From NCBI RefSeq assembly GCF_029167645.1, contig NZ_CP119147.1, positions 4,234,501 to 4,298,500 on the forward strand: a stretch of DNA of 64,000 nucleotides, written 5' to 3'. This document shows positions 35,858-46,612 of this stretch, one piece after another. The stretch is from Streptomyces sp. AM 2-1-1 (lineage in GTDB: Bacteria > Actinomycetota > Actinomycetes > Streptomycetales > Streptomycetaceae). Every line of letters starts with the position of its first letter. Within the stretch, counting starts at the first letter, position 1. A program made the position numbers and the translations under genes. The notes under the pieces were generated by a model. That model ran no database searches. It was not told the DNA's origin and saw only the letters and a program-made list of their open reading frames with translations.

Positions 35858-37257
35858 ACAGCCTCGCTCACCTGGCCACGGCGCCCGGCGGCACGCCGCT
35901 GGCCGCCGAGGACCTCTCGATGTTCGGCACCGACCCCTGGTGGCTCGTCGTCGTCAAGGCGGTCTTCTGCTTCGCGTTCCTGATGGTGACCGTGCTCTTC
36001 GCGATCGTCTGGGAGCGCAAGGTCGTCGCCTGGATGCAGTTGCGCATCGGCCCCAACCGCAACGGCCCCTGGGGGCTGCTCCAGTCGCTCGCCGACGGCG
36101 TCAAGCTGATGCTGAAGGAAGACCTGATCGTCAAGCGCGCCGACCGGGTCGTCTACGTCCTCGCGCCGATCGTCGCGGCCGTCCCGGCGTTCATGGCGAT
36201 CGCCGTGATCCCGTTCGGGCCGTCCGGCAACGAGGTGTCGGTCTTCGGCCACCGCACGACGATGCAACTCACCGACCTGCCGATCGCGATGCTCTACATC
36301 CTCGCGGTCGCCTCGGTCGGCATCTACGGCATCGTCCTCGCCGGCTGGTCCTCCGGCTCGACCTACCCGCTCCTCGGCGGGCTCCGGTCCTGTGCCCAGA
36401 TGATCAGCTACGAGATCGCCATGGGCGCCGCGTTCGCCTCCGTCTTCCTCTACTCCGGGTCGATGTCGACCTCGAAGATCGTGGAGGCGCAGGCGGACCG
36501 CTGGTACATCGTCCTGCTGCCGGTCTCGTTCATCATCTACATCGTCACGATGGTCGGCGAGACCAACCGCGCCCCGTTCGACATGCCGGAGTCCGAGGGC
36601 GACCTCGTCGGTGGCTTCAACACCGAGTACTCGTCGATCAAGTTCGCGATGTTCATGCTCGCCGAGTACGTGAACATGGTGACGGTCTCCGCGGTCTCCG
36701 CGACCCTCTTCCTGGGCGGCTGGCGGGCCCCGTACCCGATCAGCACCTTCTGGGAGGGCGCGAACCACGGCTGGTGGCCGATGCTCTGGTTCGTCGTCAA
36801 GGTCCAGCTGCTCCTCTTCTTCTTCATCTGGCTGCGCGGCTCGCTGCCCCGCGTCCGCTACGACCAGCTGATGAAGCTCGGCTGGAAGGTCCTCATCCCG
36901 GTCTCCGTGGTGTGGCTGATGATGGTCGCCACCGTGCGCGCCCTGAACAACGAGGGCTACGACTTCTCGAGGATCGTGCTCTACGTCGGGGGCGCCGTGA
37001 TGGCCGTGCTGCTGATCTCTTTCGTCGCCGACTCCTTCCGCGACCGCAAGGGACGCGAGGCCGCGGCGAAGGCGGGCCCGCCACCCGCGTTCGACCCGAT
37101 GGCGGGCGGATTCCCCGTACCGCCACTGCCCGGACAGACCCTGCCACCCGTGCCCCGGCGCACCCCGCGCCGCGAGCGGGAGCTCGTTGTCAGTGGCGGG
37201 CCCGATACTCAGAGTGACGGAAGCGCGAGTGACGGAAAGGAGGCCGACCGTGTCTGA
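35854..37257 (+). CDS. nuoH: NADH-quinone oxidoreductase subunit H
   Basis: NuoH joins the peripheral arm to the membrane arm and lines the quinone channel. The 467-residue protein has eight or nine transmembrane helices. The conserved motifs are [50 protein letters not shown] and the following [17 protein letters not shown]. After the last helix comes an extra tail of about 75 residues rich in Pro and Arg. It overlaps nuoG by 4 nt and nuoI by 8 nt. Confidence 0.97.
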   Translation: MNSLAHLATAPGGTPLAAEDLSMFGTDPWWLVVVKAVFCFAFLMVTVLFAIVWERKVVAWMQLRIGPNRNGPWGLLQSLADGVKLMLKEDLIVKRADRVVYVLAPIVAAVPAFMAIAVIPFGPSGNEVSVFGHRTTMQLTDLPIAMLYILAVASVGIYGIVLAGWSSGSTYPLLGGLRSCAQMISYEIAMGAAFASVFLYSGSMSTSKIVEAQADRWYIVLLPVSFIIYIVTMVGETNRAPFDMPESEGDLVGGFNTEYSSIKFAMFMLAEYVNMVTVSAVSATLFLGGWRAPYPISTFWEGANHGWWPMLWFVVKVQLLLFFFIWLRGSLPRVRYDQLMKLGWKVLIPVSVVWLMMVATVRALNNEGYDFSRIVLYVGGAVMAVLLISFVADSFRDRKGREAAAKAGPPPAFDPMAGGFPVPPLPGQTLPPVPRRTPRRERELVVSGGPDTQSDGSASDGKEADRV

Positions 37258-37963
37258 GGCACCACATCCCTCCCAGGGCCCCGATTCCCCGGGAGACAAG
37301 TTCCAGAACCCGGTGGCCGGGTTCGGCGTGACCTTCAAGGCCATGTTCAAGAAGCGGCTCACGGAGCAGTACCCGGAGACGCCGAAGGTGACGGCGCCGC
37401 GCTTCCACGGCCGTCACCAGCTCAACCGGCACCCGGACGGCCTGGAGAAGTGCATCGGCTGCGAGCTGTGCGCCTGGGCCTGTCCGGCCGACGCCATCTA
37501 CGTCGAAGGCGCGGACAACACCGCCGAGGAGCGCTACTCCCCGGGCGAACGGTACGGCCGCGTCTACCAGATCAACTACGCGCGCTGCATTCTCTGCGGT
37601 CTCTGCATCGAGGCGTGCCCCACCCGGGCCCTCACGATGACCAACGAGTTCGAGCTCGCCAACACCACCCGCGCCAGCCTCATCTACACCAAGGACGAGC
37701 TGCTCGCGGGGCTGGAGGAGGGCATGGTCGACAGCCCGCACGCGATCTTCCCCGGCATGGACGAACAGGACTACTACCGGGGCCTGGTGACCGAGGCCGC
37801 TCCCGGCACCGAGCGCCAGCGCGCGGTCTCCAAAGGCGAGAAGCCCGCGGACACCGCCGACGGCGAGGTCCCCGGCTCCGAGGCCGGCGCCGCCGCGTCC
37901 CACGAGCACGCGCAGGGCTCTCCCACGCACGGTGCGCACACGCAGAGGGGGGCGGACGCATGA
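37250..37963 (+). CDS. nuoI: NADH-quinone oxidoreductase subunit I (two 4Fe-4S clusters)
   Basis: NuoI carries clusters N6a and N6b. The 237-residue protein has two CxxCxxCxxxCP motifs: C68, C71, C74, C78 and C113, C116, C119, C123. The tail beyond about residue 185 is polar and His/Gly/Ala-rich, absent from shorter homologues. The GTG at 37250 has GAAAGGAGG upstream inside the nuoH coding end. Confidence 0.97.
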   Translation: MSEAPHPSQGPDSPGDKFQNPVAGFGVTFKAMFKKRLTEQYPETPKVTAPRFHGRHQLNRHPDGLEKCIGCELCAWACPADAIYVEGADNTAEERYSPGERYGRVYQINYARCILCGLCIEACPTRALTMTNEFELANTTRASLIYTKDELLAGLEEGMVDSPHAIFPGMDEQDYYRGLVTEAAPGTERQRAVSKGEKPADTADGEVPGSEAGAAASHEHAQGSPTHGAHTQRGADA

Positions 37964-38841
37964 GTGCCCTGGCAGCCGCGGCAGCCACCACCTCGACCGG
38001 TGAGGCCGTCCAGTTCTGGATCCTCGCCACGGTCGCCGTGCTCGGCGCCCTCTCCACCGTCCTGATGAAGCGGGCCGTGCACAGCGCGCTCTCGCTTGCC
38101 GGGACCATGATCGTGCTGGCGGTCTTCTACCTCGCCAACGGGGCGTACTTCCTCGGCGTCGTGCAGGTCGTCGTCTACACCGGCGCGATCATGATGCTCT
38201 TCCTCTTCGTCGTGATGCTCGTCGGTGTCACCGCCGCCGACTCGCTGAAGGAGACCCTGAAGGGCCAGCGCTGGCTGGCCGCCGGATGCGGTCTCGGCTT
38301 CGGCGTGCTGCTCATCGCCGGCATCGGCAACGCCTCCCTGAACGGCTTCGCCGGCCTCGGCACCGCCAACGCCGTGCACGGGGGGAACGTCGAAGGGCTC
38401 GCCAACCTCATCTTCACCCAGTACGTCTTCGCCTTCGAGATCACCGGCGCCCTCCTCATCACCGCGACGGTCGGAGCGATGGTGCTCACCCACAAGGAGC
38501 GCACCGAACGCGCGCTCAACCAGCGGGAGATGTCCGAGGCCCGGGTCCGCTCGAACCACCTGCCGCCGCTGCCCGCCCCCGGTGTCTACGCCCGGCACAA
38601 CGCCGTGGACATCGCCGGCCTGCTCCCCGACGGCACTCCGTCCGAGCTGACCGTCATGCGCACCCTGCGCGACCGCGGACAGGTACGCGACGTCTCCGAG
38701 GAGGCGCTCGCCGACCTGAAGGCACTGGAACAGCGGTCCGGTGAGCGGCTCGGCCGCTCCTCCGCCCTCACCGCCCGGGGAACCGGCAGGCCGTCGGGGC
38801 GCCCGGCCGACCGCACCGGACATGCGGAGGACACCCAGTGA
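37960..38841 (+). CDS. nuoJ: NADH-quinone oxidoreductase subunit J
   Basis: NuoJ is a membrane subunit with five transmembrane helices. The motif [23 protein letters not shown] identifies it. Following the helices (to about residue 175) is a soluble extension of about 115 residues, including [19 protein letters not shown], roughly doubling the usual bacterial length. It overlaps nuoI and nuoK by 4 nt. Confidence 0.96.
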   Translation: MSALAAAAATTSTGEAVQFWILATVAVLGALSTVLMKRAVHSALSLAGTMIVLAVFYLANGAYFLGVVQVVVYTGAIMMLFLFVVMLVGVTAADSLKETLKGQRWLAAGCGLGFGVLLIAGIGNASLNGFAGLGTANAVHGGNVEGLANLIFTQYVFAFEITGALLITATVGAMVLTHKERTERALNQREMSEARVRSNHLPPLPAPGVYARHNAVDIAGLLPDGTPSELTVMRTLRDRGQVRDVSEEALADLKALEQRSGERLGRSSALTARGTGRPSGRPADRTGHAEDTQ

Positions 38842-39137
38842 ATCCCGTCAACTACCTCTACCTGGCAGCCCTGCTGTTCACGATCGGCGCCAGTGGGGTG
38901 CTGATCCGGCGGAACGCGATCGTGGTGTTCATGTGCGTGGAGCTGATGCTCAACGCCTGCAACCTCGCCTTCGTCACCTTCTCCCGCATGCACGGCAACC
39001 TCGACGGCCAGATCATCGCGTTCTTCACGATGGTCGTCGCCGCCGCGGAAGTCGTCGTCGGGCTGGCGATCATCGTGTCGTTGTTCCGCTCCCGCCACTC
39101 GGCCTCGGTCGACGACGCCAGCCTGATGAAGCTGTGA
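38838..39137 (+). CDS. nuoK: NADH-quinone oxidoreductase subunit K
   Basis: NuoK is a 99-residue subunit with three transmembrane helices. It contains the membrane glutamates needed for proton transfer: [13 protein letters not shown] and the [13 protein letters not shown] helix. The GTG start overlaps nuoJ by 4 nt. Confidence 0.97.
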   Translation: MNPVNYLYLAALLFTIGASGVLIRRNAIVVFMCVELMLNACNLAFVTFSRMHGNLDGQIIAFFTMVVAAAEVVVGLAIIVSLFRSRHSASVDDASLMKL

Positions 39138-39148
39138 GGGGCTGAATC

Positions 39149-41044
39149 GTGGAGAACCTGATCGCGCTGCTCATCGCGGCGCCCCTGCTCGGAGCGGCCG
39201 TCCTGCTGTGCGGGGGCCGCCGGCTCGACCGGGCCGGACACTGGCTCGGCACCCTGCTCGCCGCCGTGTCGTTCGTGCTCGCCGTGGCGCTCTTCGCCGA
39301 CATGCTCGGCAAGGGCGCCGAAGAACGCCTGCTGCACCAGAAGCTGTTCAGCTGGATCCCGGTGGAGGGCTTCCAGGCCGACGTCGCCTTCCAGCTCGAC
39401 CAGCTGTCGATGACCTTCGTCCTGCTGATCACCAGTGTGGGCACCCTGATCCACATCTACTCGATCGGCTACATGGAGCACGACGAACGCCGTCGCCGCT
39501 TCTTCGGCTACCTCAACCTCTTCGTCGCGGCGATGCTCATCCTGGTCCTCGCCGACAACTACCTCCTGCTGTACGTCGGGTGGGAGGGCGTCGGCCTCGC
39601 CTCGTACCTCCTCATCGGCTTCTGGCAGCACAAGCCCAGCGCGGCGACCGCCGCCAAGAAGGCCTTCCTGGTCAACCGGGTCGGCGACATGGGCCTCTCC
39701 ATCGCGATCATGCTGATGTTCACCACCTTCGGCACCTTCGCCTTCGGGCCGGTGCTCGAAGCGACCGGCGAGACCGGCGAGGGCAAGCTCACCGCGATCG
39801 GCCTGATGCTGCTGCTGGCCGCCTGCGGCAAGTCCGCCCAGGTACCTCTCCAGTCCTGGCTCGGCGACGCGATGGAGGGCCCGACCCCGGTCTCCGCCCT
39901 CATCCACGCCGCGACCATGGTCACGGCCGGCGTGTACCTCATCGTCCGCTCCGGTGCCATCTTCGACGCCGCCCCGGACGCGCAGCTCGTCGTCACCGTC
40001 GTCGGAGCGGTCACGCTCCTCTTCGGTGCGATCGTCGGTTGTGCCAAGGACGACATCAAGAAGGCCCTGGCCGGCTCGACCATGTCGCAGATCGGCTACA
40101 TGATCCTCGCCGCGGGCCTCGGCCCCATCGGCTACGTCTTCGCGATCATGCACCTGGTGACCCACGGCTTCTTCAAGGCCGGGCTCTTCCTCGGCGCCGG
40201 TTCGGTCATGCACGGCATGAACGACGAGGTGGACATGAGGAAGTTCGGCGGCCTTCGGAGGTACATGCCGGTCACCTTCGTCACCTTCGGCCTCGGCTAC
40301 CTCGCCATCATCGGCTTCCCCGGCCTCTCCGGGTTCTTCTCCAAGGACAAGATCATCGAGGCGGCCTTCGCCAAGGGCGGTACCGAGGGCTGGATCCTCG
40401 GCGCCGTCACCCTGCTGGGCGCCGCGATCACCGCGTTCTACATGACGCGCGTGATGCTGATGACCTTCTTCGGCGAGAAGCGCTGGCAGCCGGATGCCGA
40501 GGGCCACGAGCCGCACCCGCACGAGTCCCCGAAGTCGATGACGATCCCCATGATCGTGCTCGCCTTCGGCTCGGTCTTCGCGGGCGGCTTCTTCTCGATC
40601 GGCGACCGCTTCCTGCACTGGCTGGAACCGGTCACCGGCCACGACCACGGGGACTCCCCGGTCGGCGCGACCACCGTCACCGGCGCCACCATGGTGGTGC
40701 TCGTCATCGGTGTCGCCCTCGCCTGGGCGATGTACGGCCGCAAGGCCGTGCCCGCCGTCGCCCCGCGCGGCTCGCTGCTCACCCGGGCAGCCCGCCGCGA
40801 CCTCCTCCAGGACGACTTCAACCACGTCGTCCTGGTCCGCGGCGGCGAGCACCTCACCCGCTCCCTGGTCTACGTCGACCACTCGCTGGTCGACGGCGTC
40901 GTCAACGGCACGGCCGCCTCGGTCGGCGGGCTCTCCGGCCGGCTGCGGAAACTGCAGAACGGCTACGCCCGCACCTACGCGGTCTCGATGTTCGGCGGTA
41001 CGGCGGTCCTCATCGCCGCGACCCTGCTGATGAGGGCGGTCTGA
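39149..41044 (+). CDS. nuoL: NADH-quinone oxidoreductase subunit L (antiporter-like)
   Basis: NuoL is the distal proton-pumping subunit, with about 16 transmembrane helices and a long lateral amphipathic helix near the C-terminus. The 631-residue protein has [16 protein letters not shown], the [31 protein letters not shown] block with channel lysine and glutamate, [21 protein letters not shown] and [19 protein letters not shown]. The GTG at 39149 lies 11 nt after nuoK. Confidence 0.97.
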   Translation: MENLIALLIAAPLLGAAVLLCGGRRLDRAGHWLGTLLAAVSFVLAVALFADMLGKGAEERLLHQKLFSWIPVEGFQADVAFQLDQLSMTFVLLITSVGTLIHIYSIGYMEHDERRRRFFGYLNLFVAAMLILVLADNYLLLYVGWEGVGLASYLLIGFWQHKPSAATAAKKAFLVNRVGDMGLSIAIMLMFTTFGTFAFGPVLEATGETGEGKLTAIGLMLLLAACGKSAQVPLQSWLGDAMEGPTPVSALIHAATMVTAGVYLIVRSGAIFDAAPDAQLVVTVVGAVTLLFGAIVGCAKDDIKKALAGSTMSQIGYMILAAGLGPIGYVFAIMHLVTHGFFKAGLFLGAGSVMHGMNDEVDMRKFGGLRRYMPVTFVTFGLGYLAIIGFPGLSGFFSKDKIIEAAFAKGGTEGWILGAVTLLGAAITAFYMTRVMLMTFFGEKRWQPDAEGHEPHPHESPKSMTIPMIVLAFGSVFAGGFFSIGDRFLHWLEPVTGHDHGDSPVGATTVTGATMVVLVIGVALAWAMYGRKAVPAVAPRGSLLTRAARRDLLQDDFNHVVLVRGGEHLTRSLVYVDHSLVDGVVNGTAASVGGLSGRLRKLQNGYARTYAVSMFGGTAVLIAATLLMRAV

Positions 41045-41049
41045 TCACC

Positions 41050-42621
41050 ATGTCCTTTCCCCTCCTGACAGCGACGGCGGCGCTCCCCGCGATCGGCGCC
41101 ATCGCCACCGCCGCCGTCCCGGCCCAGCGGCGCACCGCCGCGAAATGGCTCGCGCTGCTCGTCTCGCTGGCCACCCTGGTGCTCGCGGCGGTCGTGTTCG
41201 TCCGCTTCGAGCCCGGCGGTGACCGCTACCAGCTCACCGAGTCGCACGCCTGGATCGCCGACTTCGGCGTCCGGTACGAACTCGGCGTGGACGGCATCGG
41301 GGTGGCGCTCCTCGCGCTCACCGCGCTGCTCATCCCGTTCGTGATCCTGGCCGGCTGGCACGACGCCGACCCGCTGGAGACGCACTCCTCCCGCTGGCGC
41401 CCCACCCAGGGCTTCTTCGCCCTGATCCTGATGGTGGAGGCGATGGTGATCCTCTCCTTCGAGGCCACCGACGTCTTCCTCTTCTACATCCTCTTCGAGG
41501 CCATGCTCATCCCGATGTACTTCCTCATCGGCGGCTTCGGGGACCGGGCCCACGCGGGTACCGACGAGAACGCCGCGGCCCAGCGCTCGTACGCCGCCGT
41601 GAAGTTCCTCCTCTACAACCTCGTCGGTGGCCTGATCATGCTGGCCGCCGTCATCGGGCTGTACGTCGTCGCGGGGAGCTTCTCCCTCTCCGAGATCGCC
41701 GAAGCCCGCGCGAGCGGCTCCCTGGAGATGGCGACCAGCACCGAACGCTGGCTCTTCCTCGGGTTCTTCTTCGCCTTCGCGGTGAAGGCCCCGCTCTGGC
41801 CGCTCCACACGTGGCTGCCCAACGCCATGGGCGAGGCGACCGCGCCCGTCGCCGTGCTGATCACCGCGATCGTCGACAAGGTCGGCACCTTCGCGATGCT
41901 CCGCTTCTGTCTCCAGCTCTTCCCGGAGGCCAGCAAGTGGGCGACCCCGGTGATCCTCGTCCTCGCGCTGATCTCGATCGTGTACGGCGCGCTCCTCGCG
42001 GTGGGCCAGCGCGACATCAAGCGGCTGATCGCCTACGCGTCGATCTCGCACTTCGGCTTCATCATCCTGGGCATCTTCGCGATGACCAGCCAGGGCCAGT
42101 CGGGCGCCACGCTCTACATGGTCAACCACGGCATCTCCACCGCCGCGCTGATGCTGGTCGCCGGATTCCTCATCACCCGGCGCGGATCCCGCCTCATCGC
42201 GGACTACGGCGGAGTGCAGAAGGTCGCCCCGGTCCTGGCGGGCACCTTCCTCATCGGCGGCCTCGCCACCCTCTCGCTGCCCGGCCTCGCGCCGTTCGTC
42301 AGCGAGTTCCTGGTCCTGGTCGGGGTGTTCAGCGCCTACCCGGTGGTGGGGATCATCGCCACCACCGGCATCGTGCTCGCCGCGCTCTACGTCCTGGTCC
42401 TCTACCAGCGCACCATGACCGGCCCGGTGAAGGCCACCGTCCAGGGCATGCCCGACCTGCGGGTCCGTGAGCTGGCGGTGGTCGTCCCGCTGATCGCGCT
42501 GCTGATCTTCCTGGGCGTCTTCCCGAAGCCGCTCACCGAGATCGTCGACCCGGCGGTGGAGCACACCATGTCCGACGTACAGAAGCAGGACCCCCAGCCC
42601 GAGGTGGAGGCCGCCCAGTGA
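41050..42621 (+). CDS. nuoM: NADH-quinone oxidoreductase subunit M (antiporter-like)
   Basis: NuoM is the second proton-pumping subunit. The 523-residue protein has about 14 helices. The signature blocks are FYILFEAMLIPMYFLIG, FAVKAPLWPLHTWLPNAMGEATAPVAV and GQRDIKRLIAYASISHFGFI. The ATG lies 5 nt after the nuoL stop. Confidence 0.97.
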   Translation: MSFPLLTATAALPAIGAIATAAVPAQRRTAAKWLALLVSLATLVLAAVVFVRFEPGGDRYQLTESHAWIADFGVRYELGVDGIGVALLALTALLIPFVILAGWHDADPLETHSSRWRPTQGFFALILMVEAMVILSFEATDVFLFYILFEAMLIPMYFLIGGFGDRAHAGTDENAAAQRSYAAVKFLLYNLVGGLIMLAAVIGLYVVAGSFSLSEIAEARASGSLEMATSTERWLFLGFFFAFAVKAPLWPLHTWLPNAMGEATAPVAVLITAIVDKVGTFAMLRFCLQLFPEASKWATPVILVLALISIVYGALLAVGQRDIKRLIAYASISHFGFIILGIFAMTSQGQSGATLYMVNHGISTAALMLVAGFLITRRGSRLIADYGGVQKVAPVLAGTFLIGGLATLSLPGLAPFVSEFLVLVGVFSAYPVVGIIATTGIVLAALYVLVLYQRTMTGPVKATVQGMPDLRVRELAVVVPLIALLIFLGVFPKPLTEIVDPAVEHTMSDVQKQDPQPEVEAAQ

Positions 42622-44282
42622 GCGCAACAGCTGTCCACAGCCTGTGGACCGTGGCGGGCGAGGTGACGACGGCCGCCCCGGACGTGAAGTTCACGGCCCC
42701 CACCATCGAGTACGCCCAACTCTCGCCCGTCCTCATCGTGCTCGGCGCCGCCGTGATCGGTGTCCTGGCGGAGGCCTTCGTGCCCCGCCGGGCCCGGTAC
42801 GTCACCCAGGTCGCCCTCACCGTCGTCGCGCTGGCCGCCGCGTTCGCCGCGGTCGTCGGACTCGCGGCCGGCGGGTACGGCACCACCAAGGCCCACATCG
42901 CCGCGATGGGCGCCATCGCGGTGGACGGACCGGCGCTCTTCCTCCAGGGCACCATCCTGCTCGCCTCGATGGTCGCGGTCTTCACCTTCGCCGAGCGGCG
43001 GCTCGACCCCGCCCCGCACGGCAACCGGGCCGACTCCTTCGTCGCCCAGGCCGGCTCCGTCCCGGGCAGCGACAGCGAGAAGCAGGCGGTCCGGGCCGGG
43101 TTCACCACCACCGAGGTCTTCCCGCTCGTCCTCTTCGCCATCGCCGGCATGCTGGTCTTCCCGGCGGCGAACGACCTGCTGACCCTGTTCGTCGCGCTGG
43201 AAGTCTTCTCCCTGCCGCTCTACCTCCTCTGCGCCCTCGCCCGCCGCAAGCGGCTGATGTCGCAGGAGGCCGCGGTGAAGTACTTCCTGCTCGGCGCGTT
43301 CTCCTCGGCGTTCCTCCTCTTCGGGATCGCCCTCCTCTACGGCTACGCGGGCTCCGTCTCGTACGCCACCATCGCGAGCGTCGTCGACGGCTCGGTCACC
43401 GAGATCGACCCCGCCCTCGCCTCCACCATGGGCAACGACGCGCTGCTCCTCATCGGCGGCGCGATGATCCTGACGGGGCTCCTGTTCAAGGTCGGCGCCG
43501 TGCCGTTCCACATGTGGACCCCGGACGTCTACCAGGGCGCCCCGACCCCGGTCACCGGCTTCATGGCCGCCGCCACCAAGGTCGCCGCGTTCGGCGCGCT
43601 GCTCCGCCTGCTGTACGTCGTGCTCCCCGGCCTCACCTGGGACTGGCGGCCGGTCATGTGGGGCGTCTCCATCGTCACGATGCTGGGCGGGGCGATCGTC
43701 GCGATCACCCAGACCGACATCAAGCGGCTGCTCGCCTACTCCTCGATCGCGCACGCCGGGTTCATCCTGGCGGGCGTCATCGCGACCACCCCGGAGGGCA
43801 TCTCCTCGGTCCTCTTCTACCTCGTCGCCTACTCCTTCGTGACGGTCGGCGCCTTCGCCGTCGTCACCCTGGTGCGCGACGCGGGCGGCGAGGCGACCCA
43901 CCTGTCGAAGTGGGCCGGGCTCGGCCGGCGCTCCCCGCTGACCGCCGCCGTCTTCGCGGTGTTCCTGCTCGCCTTCGCCGGTATCCCCCTCACCTCCGGC
44001 TTCTCCGGCAAGTTCGCCGTCTTCAAGGCGGCGGCCGACGGTGGCGCGGGCGGACTCGTCGTGGTCGGTGTGCTCTCCTCGGCGATCGCCGCGTTCTTCT
44101 ACATCCGGGTCATCGTGCTGATGTTCTTCAGCGAGCCGAAGGCGGACGGCCCCACGGTCGCCGTCCCGTCCCCGCTGACGATGACCACCATCGGCGTCGG
44201 CGTGGCGGTCACCCTGGTGCTCGGCCTCGCCCCGCAGTACTTCCTCGACCTGGCGAGCCAGGCGGGGATCTTCGTGCGGTAG
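42618..44282 (+). CDS. nuoN: NADH-quinone oxidoreductase subunit N (antiporter-like)
   Basis: NuoN is the third antiporter-like subunit. The 554-residue protein has FVALEVFSLPLYLLCALARR, KVGAVPFHMWTPDVYQGAPTPVTGFM and QTDIKRLLAYSSIAHAGFILAG, with a loop of about 30 residues after the third helix. Its GTG overlaps nuoM by 4 nt. It ends the operon and a strong hairpin follows. Confidence 0.97.
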   Translation: MSATAVHSLWTVAGEVTTAAPDVKFTAPTIEYAQLSPVLIVLGAAVIGVLAEAFVPRRARYVTQVALTVVALAAAFAAVVGLAAGGYGTTKAHIAAMGAIAVDGPALFLQGTILLASMVAVFTFAERRLDPAPHGNRADSFVAQAGSVPGSDSEKQAVRAGFTTTEVFPLVLFAIAGMLVFPAANDLLTLFVALEVFSLPLYLLCALARRKRLMSQEAAVKYFLLGAFSSAFLLFGIALLYGYAGSVSYATIASVVDGSVTEIDPALASTMGNDALLLIGGAMILTGLLFKVGAVPFHMWTPDVYQGAPTPVTGFMAAATKVAAFGALLRLLYVVLPGLTWDWRPVMWGVSIVTMLGGAIVAITQTDIKRLLAYSSIAHAGFILAGVIATTPEGISSVLFYLVAYSFVTVGAFAVVTLVRDAGGEATHLSKWAGLGRRSPLTAAVFAVFLLAFAGIPLTSGFSGKFAVFKAAADGGAGGLVVVGVLSSAIAAFFYIRVIVLMFFSEPKADGPTVAVPSPLTMTTIGVGVAVTLVLGLAPQYFLDLASQAGIFVR

Positions 44283-44313
44283 CGGTCCCGGTGGCACAGC
44301 CACCGCACCACGG

Positions 44314-44348
44314 ACGCCGGACGGGCTGGAGTCAAGCCCGTCCGGCGT
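44314..44348 (+). terminator. Terminator of the nuo operon
   Basis: A perfect 14-bp stem (44314-44327 with 44335-44348) has a 7-nt loop, 32 nt after the nuoN stop and upstream of the recQ promoter area (-10 candidate TATGGT at 44365). Confidence 0.85.
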
Positions 44349-44444
44349 TGTCGTACGGGCCGCCTATGGTGAAGGGGGACGGTCGGACGACGACCGCACG
44401 ATGCGACGACGGCGGACAGAGCGACGAGCAGGACGGGCGACACC

Positions 44445-46511
44445 ATGGATGTGACCGAGGCCGTGACCGGGGCCACCGGAACCGAAGCCGTGACCGGGGC
44501 CGTGACCGCGGCCGCCGCGTCCGGCAGCGGCGTCGGCGACAGCGAGGCGCGGCGGACCCTGCACCGGGTCTTCGGGTACGAGTCCTTCCGGGGCGAACAG
44601 GGCGCGATCATCGAGCACGTGGTCGCCGGTGGCGACGCCGTCGTCCTGATGCCCACCGGCGGCGGCAAGTCCCTCTGCTACCAGATCCCCGCCCTGGTCC
44701 GCCCCGGCACCGGCGTCGTCGTCTCCCCGCTGATCGCCCTCATGCAGGACCAGGTCGACGCCCTGCGCGCGCTCGGTGTCCGGGCCGGCTTCATCAACTC
44801 CACCCAGGACTTCGACGAGCGCCGCTCCATGGAGGCGCAGTACGTCGCCGGCGAGCTCGACATCCTCTACCTCGCGCCCGAGCGGCTGCGCCTGGACGCC
44901 ACCCTCGCGCTGCTCTCCCGGGGCACCGTCTCCGTCTTCGCGATCGACGAGGCGCACTGCGTCGCCCAGTGGGGCCACGACTTCCGCCCCGACTACCTCA
45001 CCCTCTCCGTCCTCGGCGAGCGCTGGCCGGACGTCCCCCGCATCGCGCTGACCGCGACCGCCACGGACGCCACGCACCAGGAGATCACCCGCCGTCTGGG
45101 CATGCCGGACGCGAAGCACTTCGTCGCCAGCTTCGACCGGCCCAACATCCAGTACCGCATCGTGCCCAAGTCCGACCCGAAGAAGCAGCTGCTCACCTTC
45201 CTCACGGACGAGCACACCGGGGACGCGGGCATCGTCTACTGCCTCTCCCGCAACTCCACCGAGAAGACGGCCGAGTACCTCGTCCGCAACGGCATCGAGG
45301 CGGTGCCCTACCACGCGGGTCTCGACGCCAGGACCCGCGCGACCCACCAGTCCCGCTTCCTGCGCGAGGAGGGGCTCGTCGTCGTCGCCACGATCGCCTT
45401 CGGCATGGGCATCGACAAGCCGGACGTCCGCTTCGTCGCCCACCTCGACCTCCCCAAGTCCGTCGAGGGGTACTACCAGGAGACCGGCCGCGCCGGCCGC
45501 GACGGCGCCCCCTCCACCGCGTGGATGGCGTACGGCCTCCAGGACGTCGTCCAGCAGCGCAAGCTGATCCAGGGCGGCGACGGCGACGAGGCACACCGCC
45601 GCCGCGCCTCCGCGCACCTGGACTCGATGCTGGCGCTCTGCGAGACCGTCCAGTGCCGCCGTGCGCAGCTCCTCACCTACTTCGGCCAGGAGCCGGCCGA
45701 GGCCACCTGCGGCAACTGCGACACCTGCCTGGTCCCGCCGGAGACCTGGGACGGCACCGTCGTCGCGCAGAAGCTGCTCTCCACGGTGGTCCGGCTGAAG
45801 CGGGAGCGGAACCAGAAGTTCGGCGCGGGGCAGATCATCGACATCCTGCTGGGACGGAAGACCGCGAAGGTCATCCAGTTCGACCACGACCAGCTCTCCG
45901 TCTTCGGCATCGGCGAGGAGCTGGCCGAGGCCGAGTGGCGCGGGGTCGTCCGTCAGCTGCTCGCCCAGGGCCTGCTCGCCGTCGAGGGGGAGTACGGCAC
46001 CCTGGTCCTCACCGACGCCAGCGCCACGGTCCTCGGCCGTGAGCGCGAGGTACTGCTGCGCAAGGAGCCCAAGCGGGTCACCGAGCGGACGGCCGCCAAG
46101 GGCGAGCGCCGTGCCAGGTCGGCTGCCGCCGCCGCTGATCTGCCCGCGTCCGCCGTACCCGTCTTCGAGGCACTGCGCGCCTGGCGCGGGGCGACCGCGA
46201 AGGAGCAGGGCGTCCCGGCGTACGTCATCTTCCACGACGCGACCCTCCGCGAGATCGCCACCCTGCACCCGGCCTCCCTGGCGGAACTCGGCGGGATCAG
46301 CGGCCTGGGCGAGAAGAAGCTCGCGACGTACGGCGAAGGCGTGCTGGAGGTCCTGGCGGGGCTGGAGGCCCCCGCGGTCGCGGAGAAGGCCCCGGCGGCC
46401 GACGCCCCGGCGCCACAGCGGGCGCCCGTGAACGCGGCGGCGGCACCGGCCGACCGGCCCGACGACGCCGAGTTCGGCTGGGACGACGAGGAGCCGCCGG
46501 AGTACGAGTGA
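44445..46511 (+). CDS. recQ: ATP-dependent DNA helicase RecQ
   Basis: RecQ is a 3'-5' helicase that unwinds recombination and repair intermediates. The 688-residue protein has an N-terminal Val/Thr/Gly-rich leader of about 33 residues, then motifs: Walker [21 protein letters not shown] box [18 protein letters not shown], motif [11 protein letters not shown], motif [15 protein letters not shown] zinc-binding region ([11 protein letters not shown] to CGNCDTC), the winged-helix RQC domain (about 400-500) and a C-terminal HRDC domain (about 560-640, [19 protein letters not shown]) follow. The Ala/Pro/Glu-rich tail is disordered. The ATG at 44445 is the first in frame after the promoter area. Confidence 0.95.
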   Translation: MDVTEAVTGATGTEAVTGAVTAAAASGSGVGDSEARRTLHRVFGYESFRGEQGAIIEHVVAGGDAVVLMPTGGGKSLCYQIPALVRPGTGVVVSPLIALMQDQVDALRALGVRAGFINSTQDFDERRSMEAQYVAGELDILYLAPERLRLDATLALLSRGTVSVFAIDEAHCVAQWGHDFRPDYLTLSVLGERWPDVPRIALTATATDATHQEITRRLGMPDAKHFVASFDRPNIQYRIVPKSDPKKQLLTFLTDEHTGDAGIVYCLSRNSTEKTAEYLVRNGIEAVPYHAGLDARTRATHQSRFLREEGLVVVATIAFGMGIDKPDVRFVAHLDLPKSVEGYYQETGRAGRDGAPSTAWMAYGLQDVVQQRKLIQGGDGDEAHRRRASAHLDSMLALCETVQCRRAQLLTYFGQEPAEATCGNCDTCLVPPETWDGTVVAQKLLSTVVRLKRERNQKFGAGQIIDILLGRKTAKVIQFDHDQLSVFGIGEELAEAEWRGVVRQLLAQGLLAVEGEYGTLVLTDASATVLGREREVLLRKEPKRVTERTAAKGERRARSAAAAADLPASAVPVFEALRAWRGATAKEQGVPAYVIFHDATLREIATLHPASLAELGGISGLGEKKLATYGEGVLEVLAGLEAPAVAEKAPAADAPAPQRAPVNAAAAPADRPDDAEFGWDDEEPPEYE

Positions 46512-46612
46512 GCCGGGAGGTCCGGGACGGCCGGGAGGACGGGGGAGCCGGAGCCACCGGGTCGACCCGGACCGGCCGCGCCCATCCCGGCCACCGCTTC
46601 CACCCCGCCGCG